Source of the DNA: Actinoplanes ianthinogenes | GTDB taxonomy: Bacteria; Actinomycetota; Actinomycetes; Mycobacteriales; Micromonosporaceae | DNA: 64,000 nucleotides | Assembly (NCBI RefSeq): GCF_018324205.1 | Contig: NZ_AP023356.1 | Location: forward strand, 1,550,001-1,614,000 | Reading direction: 5' to 3' | Part shown: positions 42,391 through 51,319 of the stretch, one piece after another | Layout of the letters: every line of letters starts with the position of its first letter | How positions within the stretch are numbered: the stretch's first letter is position 1 | Notes under the pieces: generated by a model | What the model was told of the DNA's origin: nothing | What the model saw: only the letters and a program-made list of their open reading frames with translations | Database searches by the model: none | Made by a program: the position numbers and the translations under genes

Positions 42391-43263
42391 ATGCCGGAAG
42401 ACGACACCCGCTCGGGGTTGCGGGTCGGCCGCTGGGTTCCGCCCTATTCCCCCGATGGGCGACCCCGGAAAACACCGATCCGGCCCACCACTCCCCCGTC
42501 ATTCCCCCCTCCCCCGATTCCCGGCTTTCCGGCCTGGCCCCGGCACTACGGCACGACCCGGCGGCGGGCGGCCCTGGCCGCCGTGGCGGCGGCCACGGTC
42601 GGCGCGGCCGTGGTCTCCGCGCTGGCTCTGCGCGGTGGCGATCCCACCGCCGAGCCGGAGTTCCTGACCGGCACGGTGCCGCCGGCGCCGCCACCCGCGC
42701 AGACCGTGGTGATCGCGCCGATCAGCAGCTCAAACCCGATACCGTCCACCTTCCGGCCCGGGAGCGCTCCCACCCCCACGCGGTCCCGGACATCGAAGCC
42801 GGTCAGCCACTCGCCCACCCCGTCGCCGTCGCCGGACGTCACGCTCCGCGTCGGATCGACCGTCGCCCTGACGGTGGCGGACCGTCCCGGATACCGGGTC
42901 CGGCATAGCAACTTTCTCGGGCGAATCGACCCCATCGGGTCAGGCCCCGACGCCCCCGATCGGCCGGACTCCAGCTTCACCGTCCGTGGTGGGCCGGCGA
43001 ATTCCGGATGCGTATCCCTTGAATCTGTAAACTTCCCAGGCTATTTCCTGCGACATCAGAACTTCGAAATCAAGCTGCACCGCCGCGACGGTTCTGATCT
43101 GTTCGATCAGGACGCCACTTTCTGCCCTATCGTGATTCGTTCCGGTGCCGCACTCACGTTACGGTCCATCAATTATCCGGACATGTTCGTGGTCGAGGAC
43201 GGCGACCGCCTGTTCCTCAGAAAGGACGGGGCGCTGGCCCTGGTCCCGCAGACCCTGGGCTGA
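42391..43263 (+). CDS. Membrane-anchored AbfB (CBM42) domain protein
   Basis: A 290-residue protein from ATG 42391. It has a Pro-rich cytosolic part, a membrane helix (about 52-75), a Pro/Ser/Thr spacer, and a C-terminal beta-trefoil of the AbfB type (about 155-290), shown by SLESVNFPGYFLRHQNFEIKL and LRSINYPDMFVVEDGDRLFL. CBM42 trefoils bind arabinofuranose side chains. There is no catalytic domain, so it is a surface arabinan binder or scaffold. A GH43 arabinanase lies 12 kb away. Confidence 0.8.
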   Translation: MPEDDTRSGLRVGRWVPPYSPDGRPRKTPIRPTTPPSFPPPPIPGFPAWPRHYGTTRRRAALAAVAAATVGAAVVSALALRGGDPTAEPEFLTGTVPPAPPPAQTVVIAPISSSNPIPSTFRPGSAPTPTRSRTSKPVSHSPTPSPSPDVTLRVGSTVALTVADRPGYRVRHSNFLGRIDPIGSGPDAPDRPDSSFTVRGGPANSGCVSLESVNFPGYFLRHQNFEIKLHRRDGSDLFDQDATFCPIVIRSGAALTLRSINYPDMFVVEDGDRLFLRKDGALALVPQTLG

Positions 43264-43282
43264 ACGCGAGGGTCCGCCCGGG

Positions 43283-43323
43283 TGCGGTGTGCTGCTTCAA
43301 GGCCCCCGAGGCAGCACACCGCA
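43283..43323. terminator. Bidirectional terminator hairpin
   Basis: A 13-bp perfect stem TGCGGTGTGCTGC / GCAGCACACCGCA with a 15-base loop lies between the converging AbfB and beta-galactosidase genes. Confidence 0.88.
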
Positions 43324-43327
43324 TTCC

Positions 43328-45292
43328 TCAGAGAACCCGCACGCCCCGAGGTTCCAGCATGCCGTCCGGGCCCAGGTCGACCGGCTCGGACGTACGGTTG
43401 ATCAGGAACCGGTGCTCGCCGCGCCGGGCCAGCTCCACCCGCCCGCGCAGCTCCCGCGGCAGTTCGCTGGTCACCCCCGCGGCGTCCAGCAGCGCCGGCA
43501 GCACCGTGGTGAGGCCGTCGGCGCCGAGCCGGGTGGAGACGTACGCCGCGGAACCGGCGCCCACCGCGCGCCGGGTGATCGCGGGACGTTCCGCCTGGTC
43601 ACCGGTCTTGTAACGGGCCAGGATCTCGACGGCCGGGTCGGTGACGCCGATCCGGTCGGCCCACAGGGTGCCGGTCGTCCCGTTGTCCAGGTCGGCGGTC
43701 TCGCCGTCCAGGAGCGGGGCGAACTCCTCGATCCTGATCCCGAGCAGGTCGCGCAACGCTCCGGGGTAGCCGCCGAGCCAGATCTGGTCGTTCTCGTCGA
43801 CGATCCCGGAGAAGTAGGTGGTGATCAGGTGTCCACCGCTCCGGACATATCCGCTTATCCGGCTCGACAGCGCGGCGGGCACCACGTGCAGGATCGGCGC
43901 GATGACCAGACGATGGTCCCCCAGTTCCGGCACCACATCCACGCGGATGCCCAGGTTGAGCAGCGCGGTGTACCAGTCGAGCGCCTCCTGCTTGTAGCGC
44001 AGCCGATCGGTCGGGTGCGAGTCGTGCTCGGCCACCCACCACGACTCCCAGTCGAACAGGATCGCCACGTCCGCCGGTGTCTTGCGGGACCCGGCGACAT
44101 CACTCAGCGCCGCGAGCCGTTGTCCGAGATCGACCACCGTACGGAAGACCGCGCTGTCCTCCCCCGCGTGCGGCACCATCGCCGAGTGGTATTTCTCCGC
44201 CCCGGCCTTCGACTGCCGCCACTGGAAGAAGCAGACCGCGTCCGCCCCGTGCGCCACGTGGGTGAGCGAGTCCCGGTGCATCTCCCCCGGCTTCTTCGCC
44301 ACGTTCACCGGCTGCCAGTTGACCGCGCTGGTGGAGTGCTCCATCAGGAACCAGGGCCGCCCACCGGCGAGGTTCCCCGTCAGGTTCGCCGAGAAGGACA
44401 ACTCGTCGCGGGCCTGCGGGCCGGGCAGCACGTAGTGGTCGTTGGCGACGAAGTCCACCTCGCCCGCCCAGTCCGCGTAGTTCATCGGGCTCATCTCGCC
44501 CATCACCATGAAATTCGTGGTGACCGGCACGTCCGGGGTGAGCTCGCGGAGCAGGTCCCGCTCGGCGATCAGGTGGTCCTTGAGCGCGTCCGAGGAGAAC
44601 CGCTTGAAGTCCAGCCGCTGGGTCGGGTTCGGATGGGTGGTGGCCTGCCGGGGCGGGATGATCTGGTCCCAGTCGGAGTAACGCTGCGACCAGAAGTCGG
44701 TGCCCCACGCGGCGTTCAGCCCGTCCAGCGTGCGGTACCGGTCGCGCAGCCAGGCGCGGAACGCCACGGCCGCGTCGTCCGAGTAGTCGTAGACGTTGTG
44801 GCAGCCCAGCTCGTTGTTGACGTGCCAGGCGACCAGGGCCGGGTGTTTGCCGTACCGGGTGGCCAGGGCGCGGACCAGCCGCAGGGCGTGCGCCCGGAAG
44901 ACCGGCGAGGTGGGCCGCCAGTGCTGGCGGCCGCCCGGCCACACGGTGTTGCCGTGCTTGTCGACCGGCAGGATCTCCGGGTGCCGGGCGATCAGCCACG
45001 GCGGCGGGGAGGCGGTGGCGGTGGCGAGGTCGACCGCGATGCCACCGGCGTGCAGCAGGTCCATGATCTCGTCGAGCCAGGCGAAGTCGTACACCTCGGG
45101 CCGCGGCTGGATCCGGGCCCAGGAGAAGATCGCCAGGGAGACGATGGTGACGCCGGCCTCGCGCATCGCCCGGACGTCGTCGTCCCAGACCTCGCGGGGC
45201 CACTGCTCGGGGTTGTAGTCGGCGCCGTACTCCAGCCGGGGCGCCCCGGCGCGGCGCAGCCAGCGCCGGGGCGTCGTGTTGTCGGTTGTCAT
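43328..45292 (-). CDS. Beta-galactosidase, glycoside hydrolase family 42
   Basis: A 654-residue cytoplasmic enzyme of normal family length. The N-terminal barrel has YGADYNPEQWP, the acid/base Glu161 in WHVNNELGC and the nucleophile Glu318 in WFLMEHSTS. The trimerisation and C-terminal domains follow. It splits beta-galactosides brought in by the ABC importer encoded just upstream (4-base overlap). It is the last gene of a LacI-controlled operon. Confidence 0.93.
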   Translation of the reverse strand: MTTDNTTPRRWLRRAGAPRLEYGADYNPEQWPREVWDDDVRAMREAGVTIVSLAIFSWARIQPRPEVYDFAWLDEIMDLLHAGGIAVDLATATASPPPWLIARHPEILPVDKHGNTVWPGGRQHWRPTSPVFRAHALRLVRALATRYGKHPALVAWHVNNELGCHNVYDYSDDAAVAFRAWLRDRYRTLDGLNAAWGTDFWSQRYSDWDQIIPPRQATTHPNPTQRLDFKRFSSDALKDHLIAERDLLRELTPDVPVTTNFMVMGEMSPMNYADWAGEVDFVANDHYVLPGPQARDELSFSANLTGNLAGGRPWFLMEHSTSAVNWQPVNVAKKPGEMHRDSLTHVAHGADAVCFFQWRQSKAGAEKYHSAMVPHAGEDSAVFRTVVDLGQRLAALSDVAGSRKTPADVAILFDWESWWVAEHDSHPTDRLRYKQEALDWYTALLNLGIRVDVVPELGDHRLVIAPILHVVPAALSSRISGYVRSGGHLITTYFSGIVDENDQIWLGGYPGALRDLLGIRIEEFAPLLDGETADLDNGTTGTLWADRIGVTDPAVEILARYKTGDQAERPAITRRAVGAGSAAYVSTRLGADGLTTVLPALLDAAGVTSELPRELRGRVELARRGEHRFLINRTSEPVDLGPDGMLEPRGVRVL

Positions 45293-46629
45293 TTAATCGT
45301 GAAGCCCTGTTCCTGGCCGTACTTGGTGGAGGAGTCCTGCCAGGCCTTCAGGCCGTCCTGCAGGGTGGATCCGCCGGTGTACGCCTTACCGACGGAGTCG
45401 TTGTAGACACTGTTCGCATAGACCTGGAACGGCAGGTACGACCAGCCGCTCGCCACCTCGGTGGCCGCCGCGGAGAGCACCTCGTTGGCCTTCTGCCCGC
45501 CCAGGTACGGGAACTGCTTGTTCTTGAAGGCGTCCGCGGTGAGCTGCGCGGTGGTCGCCGGGAACGCACCCTCGTCGGTCCGGCTCTGCGCGCCGTCACC
45601 GACCGTGGCGTACTTCATGAAGCCGTAGGCCAGGTTCTTGCTCTGGCTCGCCTCGGTCACGGCGAGCGAGCTGCCGCCGTTCTCCGCGGTGACCTTCTCG
45701 CCGGCGGTCCACTGCGGCATCGGCGCGACCCGCCACTTGCCGGCCGCGGCCTTCACGCCGGACTCCAGGTTGGGCGGCATCCAGGCGCCGATCACCAGGC
45801 TGGCGATGGTGCCGTCACCGAGACCCTTGTACCAGGCGTCGGACCAGCCCGGGATCGGCGCGAGCAGCTTCTTGTCGATCAGCCCCTGCCACAGGCCGGT
45901 CCACTTCTTGGTGCCCGCGTCGTCGAAGTTGATCGTGACGTTCGTGCCGTCCACCTGATACGGCCGCCCGCCCGCCTGCCAGATCATGCTGGTGGTGAAG
46001 CCGGCGTCGCCGCTGTCGCTGGTGATCCACGCCTTCGGGTTCGCCTTGTGCAGCTTCTCGGCCGCCGCGGCGTACTGCTCCCAGGTGGCCGGGACCGCGA
46101 TGCCGTACTTGTCGAAGACCTCCTTGTTGTAGAACAGCGCCATCGGGCCGGAGTCCATCGGCAGGCCGAAGATCTTGTCGCCCGCGTGCACCGAGCTCCA
46201 CGGCCCCGGGGTGAACGTGCCGTCCAGCGACTTCGCGCCGAACGTGTTCAGGTCGGTGACCGCCTTGGAGAGCGAGAACTGCGGCAGCGCGTAGTACTCG
46301 ATCTGCGCCACGTCCGGCACTCCGGTCCCGGCCTTGACCGCGTTCTGGAGCGCGGTGTACTGGTCGTTGCCGCTGCCGGCGTTGACCAGGTTGACCTTGA
46401 CCTTGGGGTACTTGACCTGGAAGTCCGCGACCACCTTCTTCAGCGTGGGCTCCCAGGCCCAGACGGTCAGGTTGCCGCCGGCCTGGAGCGCCGCCTCGAT
46501 GTCGGCATCGGTCACGGTGGTCGACGCCGGGGCGTTCCCGGTGCTGTCGCCGGACGAGCCGCAGCCCGCGGCCAGGAGGGTTATCGACATGGCGGCGCCG
46601 AGGAGCGCACGCCGGCGGGTGATTCTCAT
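45289..46629 (-). CDS. ABC sugar-binding lipoprotein
   Basis: A 446-residue extracellular solute-binding protein of family 1. Signal peptide MRITRRRALLGAAMS with lipobox LAAGC (Cys23). The body has family features such as LTVWAWEPT, VKVNLVNAGSGNDQY and GLPMDSGPMALFYNKEVFDKYG. It delivers a beta-galactoside or oligosaccharide to the two permeases. The ATPase is not in this operon, so a shared MsiK-type ATPase is likely, as usual in actinomycetes. Confidence 0.92.
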   Translation of the reverse strand: MRITRRRALLGAAMSITLLAAGCGSSGDSTGNAPASTTVTDADIEAALQAGGNLTVWAWEPTLKKVVADFQVKYPKVKVNLVNAGSGNDQYTALQNAVKAGTGVPDVAQIEYYALPQFSLSKAVTDLNTFGAKSLDGTFTPGPWSSVHAGDKIFGLPMDSGPMALFYNKEVFDKYGIAVPATWEQYAAAAEKLHKANPKAWITSDSGDAGFTTSMIWQAGGRPYQVDGTNVTINFDDAGTKKWTGLWQGLIDKKLLAPIPGWSDAWYKGLGDGTIASLVIGAWMPPNLESGVKAAAGKWRVAPMPQWTAGEKVTAENGGSSLAVTEASQSKNLAYGFMKYATVGDGAQSRTDEGAFPATTAQLTADAFKNKQFPYLGGQKANEVLSAAATEVASGWSYLPFQVYANSVYNDSVGKAYTGGSTLQDGLKAWQDSSTKYGQEQGFTIK

Positions 46630-46645
46630 GCGTTTCCCTTCTCAA

Positions 46646-47554
46646 TCATTGTTTGACGCTGCCGACCGCCAGACCGGACTGCCAGTAGCGCTGGAGCAGC
46701 AGGAACGCGGCGATGAGCGGGATGATGGCGAGCAGCGACCCGGTGATCACCAGGTTGAAGACGACGTCGCCGCCGACCGTCTGGGACTGCTGGTTCCAGG
46801 TGTAGATGCCCAGCGTGATCGGGTAGAGATGGCGGTCCTTCAGCATGATCAGCGGAAGGAAGAGGTTGTTCCAGGTCACCACCACGTTGAACAGCAGCGC
46901 GGTGACCAGGCCCGGGGAGAGCAGCGGCACGGCCAGGCTGAAGAAGATCCGGAACTCGCCGGCGCCGTCCACCCGGGCCGACTCGAGGATCTCGTCCGGC
47001 ACCGCGTCGGTGCTGAACACCCACATCAGGTAGAGGCTGAACGGGATCATCAGCGACGGGATGATCACCGCCCACACCGTGTCGGTGATGCCCATCTTGG
47101 CGAACAGCAGGAAGGTGGGCACGGCGAGCGCGGTGGGCGGCACGGCGACCGCCCCGAGGATCACGGCGAAGACCGCCTTGCGGCCGCGGAAGGCGAACTT
47201 GGCCAGGCCGTACCCGGCGAGCGCGGAGAGCAGGGTGGCGCCGCCCGCACCGATCAGCACGTAGAACACCGTGTTGCCGAGCCACCGCAGGTAGATGCCG
47301 TCCTGGTAGGTGAAGACCTCGCCGATGTTGTCGATCAGCGCGAAGTCCCCGCCGAACCACAGCCCGAACGTGCTGAGCAGGCCGTCCTGCGTCTTGCTCG
47401 CGCTGATCACCAGCCAGGCCAGCGGCAGCAGCGTGTAGATCAGCATCAGCGTGGTGATCGCGGTCAGCGACCAGCTCCTGGTCTTCCTGATCCGGACCGC
47501 TGCCGGTCGCGGTTGCCGGCGTGCCGCCGGGCGGATCGTGGGCGCGGAGACCAT
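46646..47554 (-). CDS. ABC sugar permease, MalG-like
   Basis: A 302-residue membrane protein from ATG 47554 with six helices. The ATPase-docking EAA loop is ESARVDGAGEFRIFFSLAVPLL, and the C-terminus ends GLAVGSVKQ, typical of MalG/LacG types. It overlaps the other permease gene by one base (TGATG) and is part of the LacI-controlled operon. Confidence 0.92.
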   Translation of the reverse strand: MVSAPTIRPAARRQPRPAAVRIRKTRSWSLTAITTLMLIYTLLPLAWLVISASKTQDGLLSTFGLWFGGDFALIDNIGEVFTYQDGIYLRWLGNTVFYVLIGAGGATLLSALAGYGLAKFAFRGRKAVFAVILGAVAVPPTALAVPTFLLFAKMGITDTVWAVIIPSLMIPFSLYLMWVFSTDAVPDEILESARVDGAGEFRIFFSLAVPLLSPGLVTALLFNVVVTWNNLFLPLIMLKDRHLYPITLGIYTWNQQSQTVGGDVVFNLVITGSLLAIIPLIAAFLLLQRYWQSGLAVGSVKQ

Positions 47555-48420
47555 CAACCCGCCTTCCGTACGGCACGAGCCTGCACGAGGTAGGCGACGA
47601 GCATCGTGAGCAACCCCATCACCACGGCGACCGTGGCCGAGTAGTTGAACTGCTGACCGCCGACGGAGAGCTGCCAGGCGTAGTAGTTCGGGGTGAAGTA
47701 GGTGAGGATCGCGTTCGGGGCGATCGTGCGCAGCACCACCGGCTCGGTGAAGAGCTGGAAGGTGCCGATGATCGAGAACATCGTGGTGATCAGCAGCGGG
47801 CCGCGCAGGGCGGGCAGCTTGATCGCCCGGATGATCCGGAACTGGCCGGCGCCGTCGATCGCCGCGGCCTCGTAGAGCGAGGGGTCGACGACGCGCAGCG
47901 CCGCATACAGAATGATCATGTTGTAGCCGACGAATTCCCAGGTCGTGATGTTGCCGATGGCGGCCAGGACCAGGTTCGGGGCGAGCGGGTCGGGCAGCGA
48001 GACGCCGAACCAGTCGTTGAAGTAACGGATCAGGCCGAACTGGTTGCCGTACATGAAGCCCCACATCAGCGTGGCCACCACGGCCGGCACTGCGTAGGGC
48101 AGGAAGATCGAGATGCGGAAGAAGGACGCGCCGTAGAGCCGACCGCTGTCGATCGCGAGCGCCACCAGCAGTGCCAGGAACAGCATGATCGGCACCTGGA
48201 CGACGAGGAACAGGCTCACCCGGCCGACCGCCGACCAGAACTGCGGGTCCGCGAAGGCCTTCGCGTAGTTCTCCAGGCCGACGAAGGAGGTGCCGCCGAT
48301 CAGCTTGGTGCGGTAGAGGCTCAGGTAGATCGAGTAGGCGATCGGCGCGAGGAAGACCAGCGCGAACACCGCCAGGAACGGGGCAACGAACTGCCAGCCG
48401 ATCCAGGACCGCCGGGTCAC
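47554..48420 (-). CDS. ABC sugar permease, MalF-like
   Basis: A 288-residue membrane protein with six helices and the EAA loop EAAAIDGAGQFRIIRAIKLPALR. AAGGAGG ends four bases before GTG 48420 but only one base before ATG 48423, so GTG 48420 is the better start. First gene of the operon; its promoter lies under the two LacI operators at 48450-48500. Confidence 0.9.
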   Translation of the reverse strand: MTRRSWIGWQFVAPFLAVFALVFLAPIAYSIYLSLYRTKLIGGTSFVGLENYAKAFADPQFWSAVGRVSLFLVVQVPIMLFLALLVALAIDSGRLYGASFFRISIFLPYAVPAVVATLMWGFMYGNQFGLIRYFNDWFGVSLPDPLAPNLVLAAIGNITTWEFVGYNMIILYAALRVVDPSLYEAAAIDGAGQFRIIRAIKLPALRGPLLITTMFSIIGTFQLFTEPVVLRTIAPNAILTYFTPNYYAWQLSVGGQQFNYSATVAVVMGLLTMLVAYLVQARAVRKAG

Positions 48421-48449
48421 CATGCCTCCTTGTGTTGATGCTCGATGTG

Positions 48450-48500
48450 CATGTTTACGTAAACATGTTGGACCGCGATCGGAAATGTTTGCGTAAACAT
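48450..48500. promoter_or_regulatory. Two LacI-family operators
   Basis: CATGTTTACGTAAACATG (48450-48467) is a perfect 18-bp palindrome, and ATGTTTGCGTAAACAT (48485-48500) repeats it with one mismatch. Their centres are 34 bp apart, about three helical turns. The central CG and size are typical of LacI/GalR sites. They sit between the divergent permease and LacI genes. Confidence 0.92.
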
Positions 48501-48582
48501 GTGTGCCGTATAGTGGCACGCGTCACCAGCAGGGTCAAGGAGTCACACCATCGAAACGCAGCGTCTCCGCGGTGGATCCGAC

Positions 48583-49599
48583 GTGCCAGGCGGACGCCGC
48601 AAACAGCGGGTGTCGATGGCCGACGTGGCCAAACTGGCCGGCGTCTCCTCACAGACCGTGTCGCGGGTCGCCAACGGCCAGTCCGGCGTCGTCGAGACCA
48701 CCCGCGAACAGGTCCTCGCCGCGATGCGCGAGCTGGGATACCGGCCGAACAGCGCGGCGCGCTCCCTGCGGTACGGGCGCTTCAACACCCTCGGCGTGAT
48801 CCTGTTCGGACTCTCGTCGACCGGCAACAGCCGTACCGTCGAGGCGATCGCGACAGAGGCGGCCGCCGAGGGTTACGCGATCACGCTGATCCCGGTCGGG
48901 GTGCCCACCCAGGACAACGTGCTGGGCGCCTTCACCAGGATGGGCGAGCTGGCCGTCGACGGCGTCATCGTGATCCTCGAGGTGCACCTGCTGGACGCGG
49001 CCACCGTCGCGCTGCCGCCCGGCGTACACGTGGTGGTCGTCGATTCGGATGCGGGAGAGCGTTATCCCGTGGTCGACACCGACCAGGCCGACGGCGCCCG
49101 CCAGGCCGTCCGGCACCTGCTCGACCTGGGACATCCCACGGTCTGGCACATCGCCGGACCGGCCGAGTCCTATGCGGCGGAACGCCGGGCCCAGGCCTGG
49201 CGGACGGTGCTGGAGGAGGCCGGGCGCCCGGTGCCGCCGATCGGACGGGGCGACTGGTCGGCCGAGAGCGGCTATCAGGCCGGGCTCGCCTTGCCGGCCG
49301 AGTGCAGCGCGGTCTTCGTGGCCAACGATCAGATGGCGCTCGGCGTGCTCCGGGCGCTGACCGAACGCGGCCGCCGGGTGCCGGAGGAGGTGAGCGTGGT
49401 CGGGTTCGACGACATCGCGGACGCGTCGTCGTATCTGCCGCCGCTGACCACGGTGCATCAGGATTTCGCCGAGGTGGGGCGGCGGTGCGTGCAGGCGCTG
49501 CTGGCGCAGATCGGGTCCGGGCCGGCCGGTCCCGGCACCGACCTGGTGCCGACACATCTGGTGGTGCGGAGCAGCACCGCACCTCATCAGTCCAGATAG
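48583..49599 (+). CDS. LacI-family transcriptional repressor
   Basis: A 338-residue repressor from GTG 48583. The HTH and hinge are VSMADVAKLAGVSSQTVSRVANGQ and YRPNSAARSLRYGR. The periplasmic-binding-protein-like sugar domain follows, ending VSVVGFDDIADASSYLPPLTTVHQDF. It should repress the divergent beta-galactoside uptake operon and itself through the paired palindromes. The ribosome site is weak, which suits a low-level repressor. Confidence 0.93.
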   Translation: MPGGRRKQRVSMADVAKLAGVSSQTVSRVANGQSGVVETTREQVLAAMRELGYRPNSAARSLRYGRFNTLGVILFGLSSTGNSRTVEAIATEAAAEGYAITLIPVGVPTQDNVLGAFTRMGELAVDGVIVILEVHLLDAATVALPPGVHVVVVDSDAGERYPVVDTDQADGARQAVRHLLDLGHPTVWHIAGPAESYAAERRAQAWRTVLEEAGRPVPPIGRGDWSAESGYQAGLALPAECSAVFVANDQMALGVLRALTERGRRVPEEVSVVGFDDIADASSYLPPLTTVHQDFAEVGRRCVQALLAQIGSGPAGPGTDLVPTHLVVRSSTAPHQSR

Positions 49600-49679
49600 G
49601 CCCACTGTCGACACTCATCCCCCACTCGCCGTCTGTCCCCAGGCCGCACGACAAGGTCCACCTCACTGTCCGCGGCTGG

Positions 49680-50046
49680 TCCCGGAGATCAACCCCCAGC
49701 TGGCCCCCGGCTGGCCCCCAGCGCCCTATCCGACCCCCAGAAAGGGCCACCAAGACCAGCCCGACACCCCCGGCTGGCCCCCAGCGCCCTACCCCACCCC
49801 CAGAAAGGGCCACCAAGACCAGCCCGACACCCCCGGCTGGCCCCCAGCGCCCTACCCCATGCCCGGGAAGGGCCACCAAGACCAGCCCGACACTCGCCGG
49901 CTGGTCTTCAGCGCCCTATCCCCTGCTCGGGAAGGGCCACCAGGACCAGCCGGACACTTCTTGGCTGGTCTTCAGCGCCCTATCCCCTGCTCGGGAAGGG
50001 CCACCAGGACCAGCTGGACACTTCTCGGCTGGTCTTCAGGGCCCTG
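49680..50046 (+). repeat. Array of 63-64-bp two-hairpin repeat units
   Basis: CCAGC boxes after GA lie at 49756, 49819, 49882, 49946 and 50010 (periods 63, 63, 64, 64), with diverged half-units before. The unit has the same plan as the arrays at 17.8 and 32.1 kb and the same orientation. It lies between the LacI and GerW genes. From 49600 to 49680 and 50047 to 50140 nothing else is seen. Confidence 0.9.
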
Positions 50047-50147
50047 GACAGGCGCGAGATGGGAAGGGTGGGACTGGGTGGGTGTCGGCTGAGCGACTCT
50101 TTGGCGGCTCCGGGTTTGCCAGGCTGGGCGTCGACGAAGGAGGAGCG

Positions 50148-50546
50148 ATGACCATCACTACCACTGACAGTGCCACGTTGCTCGACAAGGCCCGCGCGGC
50201 GACCGACAACGCCGTGGTGAGCCGGGTGTTCGGCGAGCCGGTGGAGCGGGACGGGATCATTCTGCTGCCGGTCGCCAAGGTGGCCGCGGGCGGCGGTGGC
50301 GGTGGCGGCAGCGGCGTCACCCAGGCCGGCGACGAGGCGGTCAGCGCGCCGCAGGGTGAGGGATCCGGCGCCGGTTACGGGTTGAGCGCCAAGCCGGCCG
50401 GCGTCTTCATCATCAAGAACGGTGACGTCTCCTGGAAGCCCGCCCTCGACGTCAACAAAATCATCCTCGGTGGTCAGGCGGTCGCGATCGTGGCGCTGCT
50501 CGTCGCCCGCTCGGTGCTGCGCCGCCGGCTCAAGGGCCGCCGCTGA
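50148..50546 (+). CDS. GerW/YtfJ-family sporulation protein
   Basis: A 132-residue protein from ATG 50148 with AAGGAGGAG upstream. It shows the family pattern: a short helix (VVSRVFGEPVERDGIILLPVAKV), a Gly-rich loop, GYGLSAKPAGVFIIKNGDVSWKP, then a C-terminal membrane helix. YtfJ/GerW is needed for spore germination in bacilli; actinomycete members have an unclear role. Confidence 0.88.
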   Translation: MTITTTDSATLLDKARAATDNAVVSRVFGEPVERDGIILLPVAKVAAGGGGGGGSGVTQAGDEAVSAPQGEGSGAGYGLSAKPAGVFIIKNGDVSWKPALDVNKIILGGQAVAIVALLVARSVLRRRLKGRR

Positions 50547-50623
50547 CCGCTGCCGGGTGGCTTCATAGTCGCTCGGCACCTCCCGACACCTCGAGCAGCT
50601 GACCGGGAGCGCCCGGTGGGCTT

Positions 50624-51319
50624 TCAGGCCCGGTTCTCGGGGTCCGCGGGCTCGGGGTAGCGGACGATCCGGAGGCGGTAGGCGAAGACGGCCAGGGTGC
50701 CGGCGGTGCAGAGCAGCCAGTACAGCGCGAAGTGGGTGAGGCCCTGCCACAGGTAGCTGACGCCGGCGTCGTCGACGGCGTAGGTGCCGATCTGGCGGAC
50801 CGACCAGAACGGCATCAGTTTCGCCGCCAGGCCGTCCGGGTCGGCGAGCATCTGTACGGCGCAGACGCTGAGCAGGGCCAGCGCGCCCTCCAGCTCGCGC
50901 GGCAGCAGCGCGCCGACCAGGCTGCCGAACGGGGCCGCGACCAGGGCGGCGAGCAACATGATCAGGCCGGTCGCGTACGGGTGCGGCACGGTCTGGTCCA
51001 GGCTGACCAGCGCCCAGTACCCGAGGCCGAGCAGGGTCCCGGCACCACTCATCGCCAGCAACCGGCCGCCGACCAGGCCGAACACCGAGGCGCCGGAGAG
51101 CCGCAGCCGGGGGTCGACGCCGCGGGACGCGTTCACCACGAACAGCGTGAGCGTGGAGATCGACCAGGCGATGCCGAGCGCCAGCATCCGGATCGACTGG
51201 CCGGCCAGGTCCCGCCGGACCAGGTAGAACCAGAGCGGCAGTGCGATCACCAGCAGCACCGCGGCCCGCCGCCGGCCCACCTCACGGGCCGACAGCTCGG
51301 CCACCACCAACGCGGTCAT
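50624..51319 (-). CDS. ABC-2 type exporter permease
   Basis: A 231-residue membrane protein with six helices and no ATPase domain. It overlaps the upstream ATPase gene by 4 bases. The size and topology fit CcmB-like or ABC-2 permeases (GSLVGALLPRELEGALALL). Substrate unknown. Confidence 0.8.
   Translation of the reverse strand: MTALVVAELSAREVGRRRAAVLLVIALPLWFYLVRRDLAGQSIRMLALGIAWSISTLTLFVVNASRGVDPRLRLSGASVFGLVGGRLLAMSGAGTLLGLGYWALVSLDQTVPHPYATGLIMLLAALVAAPFGSLVGALLPRELEGALALLSVCAVQMLADPDGLAAKLMPFWSVRQIGTYAVDDAGVSYLWQGLTHFALYWLLCTAGTLAVFAYRLRIVRYPEPADPENRA

Noticed and set aside
43145-45406. Long plus-strand open frame opposite the beta-galactosidase
   Set aside because: It is antisense to a clear GH42 enzyme and has no start signal or known domain.
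49640-49690. CCGCACGACA near array 3 as a remnant of the 33-bp inverted repeat
   Set aside because: Only 10 bases match and the orientation to the array differs from array 1; chance is likely in this composition.
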